A DNA stretch of 64,000 nucleotides from Actinomycetospora lutea (GTDB taxonomy: Bacteria > Actinomycetota > Actinomycetes > Mycobacteriales > Pseudonocardiaceae): positions 84,494 through 148,493 of the forward strand of contig NZ_JAQZAL010000019.1 in assembly GCF_028737205.1 (NCBI RefSeq), written 5' to 3'. Position numbers and translations under genes: made by a program. Under the pieces are notes generated by a model. It saw only the letters and a program-made list of their open reading frames with translations, did not search any database and was not told where the DNA came from. Positions 44,545 through 51,561 of the stretch are shown here, piece by piece. Numbering within the stretch: position 1 is the first letter of the stretch; every line of letters begins with the position of its first letter.

Positions 44545-44949
44545 TCAGGACGCGCTGATCGGCCGCCGTGGCCCGGGCACGACCGCCGTGCGCACGCGCA
44601 CGGTGATCCCGCGCCGCCGGGCGAGGTAGGCCGCCACCCGGCGGCGGGCGGTGCTCGGCGCGGGGTGCGCCGGGGCGAGGTCGTCGAGTACGTGGTCCCA
44701 GAGCGCGGGCAGGTCCGGGTCGTCCCAGTCGGAGCCGGCGAGGTCGACGAGCAGCGCGTTGTCGAGGCCGGTACCCGCCCACTCGATCGCGAGCTCGACG
44801 ACGTCCGCCGGGTCCCAGGCCATGCCCAGCACCTGCGCGGCCCGCGCCTCCGCGGGCGTCATCCCCCGCAGGGACGGGAGCTCGGCGAGGCCGGGCAGGC
44901 CCCCACGCCCGTGGCCTCGCGGCCGGGTTCTGGTGACGGCACTTCCCAT
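44545..44949 (-). CDS. Hypothetical protein, soluble
   Basis: The 134-residue protein has a basic, disordered start and a helical centre rich in Asp and Leu (WDPADVVELAIEWAGTGLDN, WDDPDLPALWDHVLDDLAP), then a basic C-terminal helix (TARRRVAAYLARRRGI). No family, signal peptide or membrane segment was recognised. The regular helix pattern supports a real gene. Confidence 0.62.
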   Translation of the reverse strand: MGSAVTRTRPRGHGRGGLPGLAELPSLRGMTPAEARAAQVLGMAWDPADVVELAIEWAGTGLDNALLVDLAGSDWDDPDLPALWDHVLDDLAPAHPAPSTARRRVAAYLARRRGITVRVRTAVVPGPRRPISAS

Positions 44950-45361
44950 GACAGCCCCCCATCGCTGAACGTGAGCGACTCGCCCCCGGTGCTCACTCGG
45001 TCAGGCTATCGGGTTGCTCGGAACGACGCGACGGTGACCCACGGCGAAGCACGCTGCTGCGCACCAGGGGTGCGGTCCGAGGGTCGACGGCGATCACTCC
45101 GCGGGGTGACCCCGGGAACGAGGCGTCGCCGTCCCGGTCGGCGTGTCGGCCGGGATTCCGCCGGACGGGGCCCGCCGACCACGACCGTCGGCGCAGGGTC
45201 ACCGTCCGTCGGGCGCCGTCCCCCACCCTCGTCCCGTCCCCGCCGCGCACGACCCGGCCGGGACCTCGGGCGATGACCAGCGGTGCCACCCCGGCCCCGG
45301 ACGCGCCCGGGGCCCCGCGGGCCTGCTCGTCCGGATCCCCGCGACCCGCTAGGGAGCCTCC
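44950..45361. other. 412-base intergenic region
   Basis: No credible gene, RNA or repeat is seen. The frames here are Arg/Pro/Gly-rich only. It should contain the promoters for the divergent genes starting at 44949 and 45362. Confidence 0.55.
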
Positions 45362-46039
45362 ATGGGGACGACCACGCCCATCCACGACACGCTGGCCGGT
45401 GCGCCTCTCGCGGTCCCGGTCCGGCCCACACCCAGCCCGCGCGCCGCGCCCTCGGTCGCCGAGGACGCCGAGCGGGTCGTCGCGCTCGCCTGGCAGGAGG
45501 CCGACGAGCGCGGCCACGCGTACTTCGGCACCGGGCACCTGCTGCTCGGGCTCGTGCGCGCCGGTGGCACCGAGGCGGGGGTGCTCGCCGTCGCCGGGGT
45601 CACCGCCGAGATGGCCGACGCCGCCATGGAGCTCGTCGTGCTCTCGTCGGTGTCCGAGCCGGTGATCCGGGCCGCCGCCGGAGCGCGGCCGCTGCCCGGG
45701 GACGCGGTCGCCGACGTGCTCCGCGACGCGTCGCGCACCGTGGCCGACGTCGGCGACCCGGGCGAGGTGACGGCCGCCGGGCTGCTCACGGCGCTCGGCG
45801 CGCGGCCCTGGGGGCAGGCGGCCGAGATGCTCGCGGCCCTCGGCGTGGACGCGGCGGAGCTCGCCGCCGCCGTGGCGACGCTCGCCGCGCTGGCCCCGGA
45901 GGACGCCGACGCCTCCCCGCGGCCCGTCCCGCGCGACCCCAGCGGGCTGCTCTCCTCGGCCTGGCGGCCCGCCGGTGACGACACCGGGCAGGAGATCGCC
46001 GAGGAGGAGATCGCCGAGGAGGAGCTCACCGAGGCGTGA
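45362..46039 (+). CDS. Orphan ClpC-type N-terminal domain protein
   Basis: The 225-residue protein has two Clp-N repeats without any AAA+ ATPase domain. The first contains VVALAWQEADERGHAYFGTG, HLLLGLVRAG and VAGVTAEMADAAME. The second is degenerate (ADVLRDASRTVADVGDPGEV, LLTALGARPWGQA). The tail is acidic with EIAEE repeats. Clp-N domains bind adaptors or substrates, so this may be an adaptor decoy or substrate binder for the ClpC protease. GGGAG lies before the ATG. Such stand-alone proteins are known in actinobacteria without a firm role. Confidence 0.85.
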   Translation: MGTTTPIHDTLAGAPLAVPVRPTPSPRAAPSVAEDAERVVALAWQEADERGHAYFGTGHLLLGLVRAGGTEAGVLAVAGVTAEMADAAMELVVLSSVSEPVIRAAAGARPLPGDAVADVLRDASRTVADVGDPGEVTAAGLLTALGARPWGQAAEMLAALGVDAAELAAAVATLAALAPEDADASPRPVPRDPSGLLSSAWRPAGDDTGQEIAEEEIAEEELTEA

Positions 46040-46059
46040 CGGGAGGACGTCCCGGCGGA

Positions 46060-46065
46060 CAGAAT
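46060..46065 (+). promoter_or_regulatory. Candidate -10 box CAGAAT of a leaderless gene
   Basis: CAGAAT is seven bases before the ATG at 46073. The GACAGAAT octamer also precedes the gene at 50362. Confidence 0.45.
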
Positions 46066-46072
46066 CCGGCCC

Positions 46073-46345
46073 ATGGCGAAGCCGAGCTGGATCCGCGCCG
46101 AGGACGGCGACTGGTACCGCGTGTCCGAGGTGGTCGCGGTGAAGACCCTGCCGCACCCCTCCGGCGGGTTCATGGTGACCGTCGAGACCCACCGGCACGA
46201 CAACATCGACGTGACCGGCCGGCTCGACCACGTCGAGGACGCCTCGCGGTGCCGCGACGCCGTCGCGGGCCTGCTCTCAAGGGCCGAGGAGGGCGCCGTG
46301 ATCACCTACTCGACGGGCGGGTTCTCCGCGGAGCAGGTCGCCTGA
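46073..46345 (+). CDS. Small conserved-looking hypothetical protein
   Basis: The 90-residue protein is soluble and strand-rich (WIRAEDGDWYRVSEVVAVKT, GGFMVTVETHRHDNIDVTG), followed by a helix (ASRCRDAVAGLLSRAEE). It probably has a leaderless start. Composition is globular. No family was recognised. It ends nine bases from the convergent fusion gene. Confidence 0.7.
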   Translation: MAKPSWIRAEDGDWYRVSEVVAVKTLPHPSGGFMVTVETHRHDNIDVTGRLDHVEDASRCRDAVAGLLSRAEEGAVITYSTGGFSAEQVA

Positions 46346-46354
46346 GGGTCCGGG

Positions 46355-48679
46355 TCAGGGCCGGGGCCCGTAGGCGGCGAGGAACCGGTCGCGGAAGGCG
46401 TCCATCCGCCACACCGGCGTCGCGGGGTCGGGGGTCAGGCCGTCCGCCCAGCCCCAGTCGGCGACCGCGTCGAGCACCGCCGGGTCGCGGCTGACGATCG
46501 AGATCGGGATGTCGCGGTCCGCCGTCGGCCCGGTGACGGCGGGCGAGGCCTGGTGGTCGCCGAGGACCACGAGCACGGGTGCGCGGTCGGGGCGCTGCAC
46601 GGCCTGGCGCTCGACCCAGCCGTAGAGCGTCGAGAGCGAGTACTCGATGCTGCGGCGGTAGTCGTCGCGGACCTGCGGTGCCGGCGTCGTGAAGATCGAC
46701 TGGAACGACCGCTGCGGCTCCTCGGGGCCGAACACGCTGCCGTCGCCGACCGACTCCCACGGCACGGTGCGGGGCAGCGGCGCCCACGGCCCGTGGCTCG
46801 AGGTGAGGACGAGCTCGGCCATGGTCGGCGGCGCGCCCGGTCCGCGCTCGAGGCGGTCGAACGCGCTGAACAGGTACTGGTCGGGCATCGGCGACCAGCT
46901 GAACCGCGGGCCGCGGTAGCCGAGGTCGTCATGGGTGTAGGCGCGGTCGAGGCCGAAGAACGCCGCCTCCGGCCACGGGCCCGTGGTGCCGGGCTGGACG
47001 GTGACGGTGCGCCAGCCGGCCTGGTGGAACGCGCGGGTGAGCGTCAGGCGGCTCGACGAGACGAGGTCGGTGTGGCGCTGCTCGCCGTCGATCCACAGCC
47101 CGGAGAGCAGGGTCGCGTGGGCGAGCCAGCTGCCCCCGCCCGCGACCGGGGAGGTCAGCCGGCCGGTGCGCGCGCCGTACCCGAGGGCGCCGAGACGCCG
47201 CTCGCCGTCGTCCACGACGGCGCGGACCCCGCCCGCCATCGCCGGGTCGTCGAGGGCGGCCATGCCGTAGCTCTCGACCACCGCGACGACGACGTCCCGC
47301 CCGCGCAGGGCGGTGAGCAGCCGGTCGTCGGGCACCTCGCCGAACGCGTCGACGCCGGCCTCCCGGGCGAAGGCCTGCTGGTCGCGGACACCGGCGTCGA
47401 TCTCGGCCGCCCGGTCCACGGCGCGGATCGAGGTGTCGCGCGAGGCGACCGGGATCCCGGGCACCAGCTGCACCGACAGCGTCCATGCCACGAACCAGGC
47501 GACGGCCAGCACGGCGGCGAGCCGCAGCGCCCCCGCGCGGTGGCCGGCGGCGATGCGCGCGAGCCGGGCGACCGCCCCGCCGGTGCCCACCACCAGCCCG
47601 ATCCCGAGCAGGGCGACCACCACGGCCCCGACCACCCCGACTGCGGGCCCCGAGGTCTCGGCGACGAAGTCGAAGGCGTTGGTGAGCAGCACCGCGTCGC
47701 GCGCGGGGTCGAACGGGCGCGCGATCGCCGCCGAGAAGCCGAGGTCGAACAGGGTGAGCACGAGCATCAGCCCGAGCACCGCGCCCGCGAGCCACGCCAG
47801 GACCCGCCGGGCCCACGCGGGCAGGGCGACGGCCAGCACGAGCGCGACCAGCACCTCGAGCGGGACGCGGACGAACGCCGGCTCGACCAGGCGCGCGACG
47901 TCGCCGGGCGTCACGAGCGCGAGCAGCACCAGCACCCCGGCGAGCAGGGTCAGCACGCCCGCGAGGCCGCGGCGCACCCGCACCGGGTGGACCTCGGCGC
48001 CGCGCCACAGGCGCACGACGTCGCGCCCGAACGACCAGAGCAGGGCGGCGAGCGCCGCCGCCACGAGCGCGGTGGCGGCCACGGCGGGCAGCAGCGTGGA
48101 GGCGGCGGCGACGAGCACGACCCCCTGCGCCGCGGCCACGACCTTGCCCGAGAACAGCGTCCGCAGCTCGCCGCCCAGCCACGGCAGCACCACCATCGCG
48201 GCGACGAACAGGTAGCGCGCGAGCCCGATGAGCAGCACCCAGCCCCCGAGCTGCCCGGCGACGTGCCACGACAGCACGAGCAGCAGGAACGCGTCGAGCT
48301 CCATGTCGAAGCGCGCCCCGAACGCCGAGGCGACGTCGCGCCGGCGCGCCACGGCCCCGTCGACGCCGTCGAGGGCGAGCGCGACGGCGGCGAGGACCAC
48401 GAGCGCGGGCGTGGAGACGGGGTCGGCGACGAGCGCGGTGACCCCGACGACCAGCACGCCGCGGACGAGCGTGACCCGCCCCGCCGGGCCGAGCGCGTCG
48501 ACGGGCGCGCCGGCGAGCAGCGCGACGAGCGCGGCGGACGCCGTCGCGCCGACGACGATCCCGAACGGCCCGAGCCCCACACCCTGCGCGAGCACGCCGA
48601 GCAGACCCGCGCTCGCGAGCGCGCCGCCGACGAGCTCGGCGGTCAGGATCGGGGGCGGGCGGCGCACACGTGCCAGCAT
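46355..48679 (-). CDS. CDP-alcohol phosphotransferase fused to a sulfatase/LTA-synthase-like domain
   Basis: The protein has 774 residues. The N-terminal ~200 hold a membrane CDP-alcohol phosphotransferase with the complete motif DG(x)2AR(x)8G(x)3D(x)3D at about residues 103-125, so it should join CDP-lipid or CDP-polyol to an alcohol. About eight further helices follow. From residue ~455 there is an extracytoplasmic alkaline-phosphatase-superfamily domain (VVAVVESYGMAAL with the likely Ser nucleophile, LTSSHGPWAPLP, LVVLGDHQAS with metal ligands). This second domain resembles lipoteichoic-acid synthase-like sulfatases. The chain suggests synthesis and then head-group transfer or removal on a lipid. 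It is divergent from the dehydrogenase at 48722. Confidence 0.88.
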   Translation of the reverse strand: MLARVRRPPPILTAELVGGALASAGLLGVLAQGVGLGPFGIVVGATASAALVALLAGAPVDALGPAGRVTLVRGVLVVGVTALVADPVSTPALVVLAAVALALDGVDGAVARRRDVASAFGARFDMELDAFLLLVLSWHVAGQLGGWVLLIGLARYLFVAAMVVLPWLGGELRTLFSGKVVAAAQGVVLVAAASTLLPAVAATALVAAALAALLWSFGRDVVRLWRGAEVHPVRVRRGLAGVLTLLAGVLVLLALVTPGDVARLVEPAFVRVPLEVLVALVLAVALPAWARRVLAWLAGAVLGLMLVLTLFDLGFSAAIARPFDPARDAVLLTNAFDFVAETSGPAVGVVGAVVVALLGIGLVVGTGGAVARLARIAAGHRAGALRLAAVLAVAWFVAWTLSVQLVPGIPVASRDTSIRAVDRAAEIDAGVRDQQAFAREAGVDAFGEVPDDRLLTALRGRDVVVAVVESYGMAALDDPAMAGGVRAVVDDGERRLGALGYGARTGRLTSPVAGGGSWLAHATLLSGLWIDGEQRHTDLVSSSRLTLTRAFHQAGWRTVTVQPGTTGPWPEAAFFGLDRAYTHDDLGYRGPRFSWSPMPDQYLFSAFDRLERGPGAPPTMAELVLTSSHGPWAPLPRTVPWESVGDGSVFGPEEPQRSFQSIFTTPAPQVRDDYRRSIEYSLSTLYGWVERQAVQRPDRAPVLVVLGDHQASPAVTGPTADRDIPISIVSRDPAVLDAVADWGWADGLTPDPATPVWRMDAFRDRFLAAYGPRP

Positions 48680-48721
48680 GGCTGCCCGGAGATCGCCGTG
48701 GGTCGAGGAGGGGTCGGACCG

Positions 48722-49693
48722 ATGACGCGTACCACGCGGGCGTTCCGGGTGGAAGCGCCCGGCCGGGGGGAGATCGCCGAGATCGCGCTGCCCGCACCGG
48801 GCGCCGACGACGTCGTGGTGCGCACCCTGCACTCCGCGGTGAGCCGCGGCACCGAGTCGCTGGTGTTCCGCGGGGAGGTGCCCGCGAGCCAGTACGGGCT
48901 GATGCGCGCGCCGTTCCAGACCGGCGACTTCCCGGGGCCGGTGGTCTACGGCTACCTCGCGGTCGGGGTCGTCGAGGACGGTCCGGGTGCCGGGCGGACG
49001 GTGTTCGGGCTCTACCCGCACCAGGAGCGCGCCGTCGTCCCGGCCGCCTCGGTCGTCGAGGTGCCCGCCGACGTCCCGCCGGGGCGCGCGGTGCTCGCCG
49101 GGACCGTGGAGACGGCGGTCAACGCGCTCTGGGACGCCGCGCCCCGGGTCGGCGACCGGGTCGCGGTGGTCGGCGCGGGCATGGTCGGCGCGGCCGTGGC
49201 GGGCGTGCTCGCGACGTTCCCGGGCGTGCGCGTGGAGCTCGTCGACGTCGACCCGGCGCGCCGCGCGGTGGCCGAGACGCTGGGCGTCGGCTTCGCGACC
49301 CCGGACGACGCGGCGGGCGGGTGCGACCTGGTCCTGCACGCGAGCACCACCGAGGCCGGCCTCGCGCGGTCGCTGGAGCTGCTCGGCGACGAGGGCGAGG
49401 TGGTCGAGATGTCGTGGTTCGGCGACCGCGCCCCCCGCGTGCCGCTCGGCGAGGCGTTCCACTCGCGGCGCCTGACGATCCGCGCCACCCAGGTCGGCCG
49501 CGTGGCGCCCGCCCGCCGCGCGCGGTGGGCGACGTCCGACCGCCTGCGCCTGGCCCTGCGCCTGCTCGCCGACCCGCGCTTCGACGCCCTGGTGACCGAC
49601 TCCTGCGCGTTCGACGACCTCCCGACCGTCCTGCCCGCCCTCGCCGCCGGCGAGCGCCCGGGACTCGCGGTGCGCGTGGACTACGCCCCCTGA
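48722..49693 (+). CDS. BchC-like medium-chain dehydrogenase/reductase
   Basis: The 323-residue protein has the GroES-like start RTLHSAVSRGTESLVFRGEV, then GPVVYGYLAVGVVEDG, and the nucleotide-binding motif VAVVGAGMVGAAVAG near residue 145. It resembles dehydrogenases grouped with bacteriochlorophyllide dehydrogenase BchC. The catalytic zinc ligands of classical alcohol dehydrogenases are not evident. GAGGAGGGG precedes the ATG. It shares a 42-base gap with the divergent CDP-alcohol phosphotransferase fusion and lies 670 bases from the pterin-synthase-fold gene. The substrate is probably a sugar or polyol intermediate; uncertain. Confidence 0.88.
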   Translation: MTRTTRAFRVEAPGRGEIAEIALPAPGADDVVVRTLHSAVSRGTESLVFRGEVPASQYGLMRAPFQTGDFPGPVVYGYLAVGVVEDGPGAGRTVFGLYPHQERAVVPAASVVEVPADVPPGRAVLAGTVETAVNALWDAAPRVGDRVAVVGAGMVGAAVAGVLATFPGVRVELVDVDPARRAVAETLGVGFATPDDAAGGCDLVLHASTTEAGLARSLELLGDEGEVVEMSWFGDRAPRVPLGEAFHSRRLTIRATQVGRVAPARRARWATSDRLRLALRLLADPRFDALVTDSCAFDDLPTVLPALAAGERPGLAVRVDYAP

Positions 49694-49742
49694 ACCGCCA
49701 CGGACGGGCGCGCTGCGCCTGGGCACGCGGACTTCCCGCTCG

Positions 49743-49748
49743 TAGGCT
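49743..49748 (+). promoter_or_regulatory. Candidate -10 box TAGGCT of a leaderless gene
   Basis: TAGGCT is eight bases before the ATG at 49757 with no ribosome site. Confidence 0.5.
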
Positions 49749-49756
49749 CTCCGACC

Positions 49757-49981
49757 ATGCCGCGCTACGAGTTCCGCTGCCGGACCTGCGCCTCGACGTT
49801 CGAGGTCGACCGGCCGATGAGCGCCGCGAGCGACCCGGCCGACTGCCCCGCCGGTCACGACGACACCGTGAAGCTGCTGACGACCGTCGGGCTGAGCGGG
49901 CGAGCGCGCACCGCCACCCCGCCCGCGATGGCGCCCGCGGGCGGCGGCGGGGGCTGCTGCGGCGGCGGGTGCTGCGGCTAG
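49757..49981 (+). CDS. FmdB-type zinc-ribbon protein with Cys/Gly-rich tail
   Basis: The 74-residue protein opens with PRYEFRCRTCASTFEVDRPM, the FmdB zinc-ribbon start with its first CxxC. The second metal pair is reduced to a single Cys with a nearby His (DCPAGHDD). The C-terminus is a Gly/Cys run with four cysteines (GGGCCGGGCCG), a possible extra metal site. It is probably leaderless. The family regulates or accompanies varied enzymes; no specific role is known. Confidence 0.88.
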   Translation: MPRYEFRCRTCASTFEVDRPMSAASDPADCPAGHDDTVKLLTTVGLSGRARTATPPAMAPAGGGGGCCGGGCCG

Positions 49982-50159
49982 CCCGAACACAGCGGACCGG
50001 CACCGACCGGCTCCCCGTGCTACGCGCTGTCACATATCCGACCGACATCTCGCTCGGGCGTGGGCCCAGGTCCCTGTCGCGGCGGCCGGAGACTGCATAC
50101 CGTGACGACGGGGCGGGCATCCTCGGCGCGCCCGCCACCGTTCCCCGGGGAGACCGTCC

Positions 50160-50342
50160 ATGTCCGTGACCCCCTCGCAGGCCCCCTCGCCGCCGGATGT
50201 CTCGGGGCGCCGGCCGCCCGGGACCGACCGCCGGGCGGGCCGTCGGGCCGATCGCCGGGCCGACCTGCGGGCCGACCTCGAGCGCTTCCTCGTCGTGCTG
50301 GCCCTGGGCCTGACCCTGGCGCTCCTCGTCGTCCTGTTCTGA
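50160..50342 (+). CDS. 60-residue tail-anchored small membrane protein
   Basis: The N-terminus is Pro-rich and then strongly basic with RAD repeats ([20 protein letters not shown]). The last 18 residues form one membrane helix. GGGGAG lies upstream of the ATG. It is 19 bases before the pterin-synthase-fold gene. The Arg-rich repeat could be a chance of composition; moderate confidence. Confidence 0.5.
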   Translation: MSVTPSQAPSPPDVSGRRPPGTDRRAGRRADRRADLRADLERFLVVLALGLTLALLVVLF

Positions 50343-50349
50343 GGGACGA

Positions 50350-50355
50350 CAGAAT
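50350..50355 (+). promoter_or_regulatory. Candidate -10 box CAGAAT of a leaderless gene
   Basis: CAGAAT is six bases before the ATG at 50362. It shares the octamer GACAGAAT with the site at 46058-46065. Confidence 0.45.
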
Positions 50356-50361
50356 GGCGCC

Positions 50362-50763
50362 ATGTTCTCCGTGACGGTCCGCGACCACATCATGATCGCC
50401 CACAGCTTCCGGGGAGCGGTCTTCGGGCCGGCGCAGGCGTTGCACGGCGCGACGTTCGTCGTCGACGCCGTGTTCCGCCGCGCCGAGCTCGACGCCGACA
50501 ACATCGTGGTCGACATCGGGCTGGCGACCGAGCAGCTGCACGACGCCCTCGCCGACCTGACCTACACCAACCTCGACGACCACCCCGAGTTCGCCGGGGT
50601 GAACACGACCACCGAGTACCTCGCGCAGGTGATCGCCCGGCGGCTGGCCGAGCGGGCCGGCGACGGGCGGCTCGGCCCGCACGCCGGCGGGCTCACGGGC
50701 ATCATCGTGACCCTGCACGAGTCGCACGTGGCGTCGGCGGGCTACGAACTGACGCTCCCGTGA
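50362..50763 (+). CDS. 6-pyruvoyl-tetrahydropterin synthase/QueD-fold protein with altered active site
   Basis: The 133-residue protein has the T-fold layout: [15 protein letters not shown], then [51 protein letters not shown] and [17 protein letters not shown]. Set against QueD/PTPS, the first zinc His (AHSF) and the first His of HGH remain, but the second HGH His is Ala. The Cys before HGH is Ala, and the LDH catalytic Asp-His segment reads LTY. The substrate-binding Glu (HES) is kept. It may still bind a pterin-like ligand, but classical chemistry is doubtful. The neighbouring dehydrogenase, CDP-alcohol fusion, GT and methyltransferase genes suggest a shared pathway. Confidence 0.88.
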   Translation: MFSVTVRDHIMIAHSFRGAVFGPAQALHGATFVVDAVFRRAELDADNIVVDIGLATEQLHDALADLTYTNLDDHPEFAGVNTTTEYLAQVIARRLAERAGDGRLGPHAGGLTGIIVTLHESHVASAGYELTLP

Positions 50764-50809
50764 ACGGTCCGGGTCGCCCGGGCGACCCGTTCCGCTCACC
50801 GGCGGCGCA

Positions 50810-51337
50810 TCACCGCACGATCTGGACCTCGTCGCCCGGCTCGAGGGCGGTGAACAGCTGCTCCGCGTCGTCCTCGTCCAGGCGCACGCACCCGTGCGAG
50901 TTGCTGGCCCGGCTCCCGGCGTGGAAGGCCCGGCCCTCGCCGTCGAAGAACACCGAGTAGGGCATCGACGCGTCGTCGAACTCCTTGCTCACGTGGTAGC
51001 GCTCCTTGCGCTGCACCGCGAACGTGCCGGTCGGCGTGGGGTCGTCCGGCGAGCCGGAGGTGATCGGCATCGGGTCGCTCGCCGCGCGCCCGTCGTCGGT
51101 CAGCCAGGCCGTCCCGCGGCTCAGGTCGACGCAGACGTCGGCGGTGTCCTCGCACGGGGGCGCGCCGAGGCCCGGCGCGGCCGGCTGGCCCGGGGCCGCG
51201 GCGGCGAGCGGGGCCGCGGCGAGCGCGGCGGCGGACGCGACGCCGAGCGGGGCGAGTGCGGCGCGGGTGACGGACCGGCCGGTGGTGGGGCGGGGGGTCT
51301 CGCGTCGGGCGGGGGAGCGGCGGTGTCGGCCTGCCAT
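50810..51337 (-). CDS. Secreted L,D-transpeptidase (YkuD domain)
   Basis: The 175-residue protein has an Arg-rich start, then a signal peptide (LAPLGVASAAALAAAPLAAA). The mature YkuD domain contains SGSPDDPTPTGTFAV and the catalytic HAGSRASNSHGCVRLD with the nucleophile Cys near residue 151. These enzymes form 3-3 cross-links in peptidoglycan or attach proteins to it. AGGAGG precedes the ATG at 51337. It is divergent from the class A PBP, giving a local peptidoglycan pair. It is smaller than mycobacterial Ldt enzymes and lacks their Ig-like domains. Confidence 0.94.
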   Translation of the reverse strand: MAGRHRRSPARRETPRPTTGRSVTRAALAPLGVASAAALAAAPLAAAAPGQPAAPGLGAPPCEDTADVCVDLSRGTAWLTDDGRAASDPMPITSGSPDDPTPTGTFAVQRKERYHVSKEFDDASMPYSVFFDGEGRAFHAGSRASNSHGCVRLDEDDAEQLFTALEPGDEVQIVR

Positions 51338-51561
51338 CGCAGAGCCTCCTCCTCGTCGTCGGGGTCGACGACGTGGTGGGTCAGGGGTGTCGAGCACGTC
51401 CGGCGTTCCCCCGCACGGTCGCACGCACACGTGGGGTCGCCGGGACGGGGGGATGTCGCCAGGATCTCCCGGGCGTTTGCTGCGTCCCGCGCCCGCGGCG
51501 TCCGGGTTGCCCGTTTCCGCAGGTCACCGGCTCACACGCAGCACCGCCGAGCGGGCGCAGG

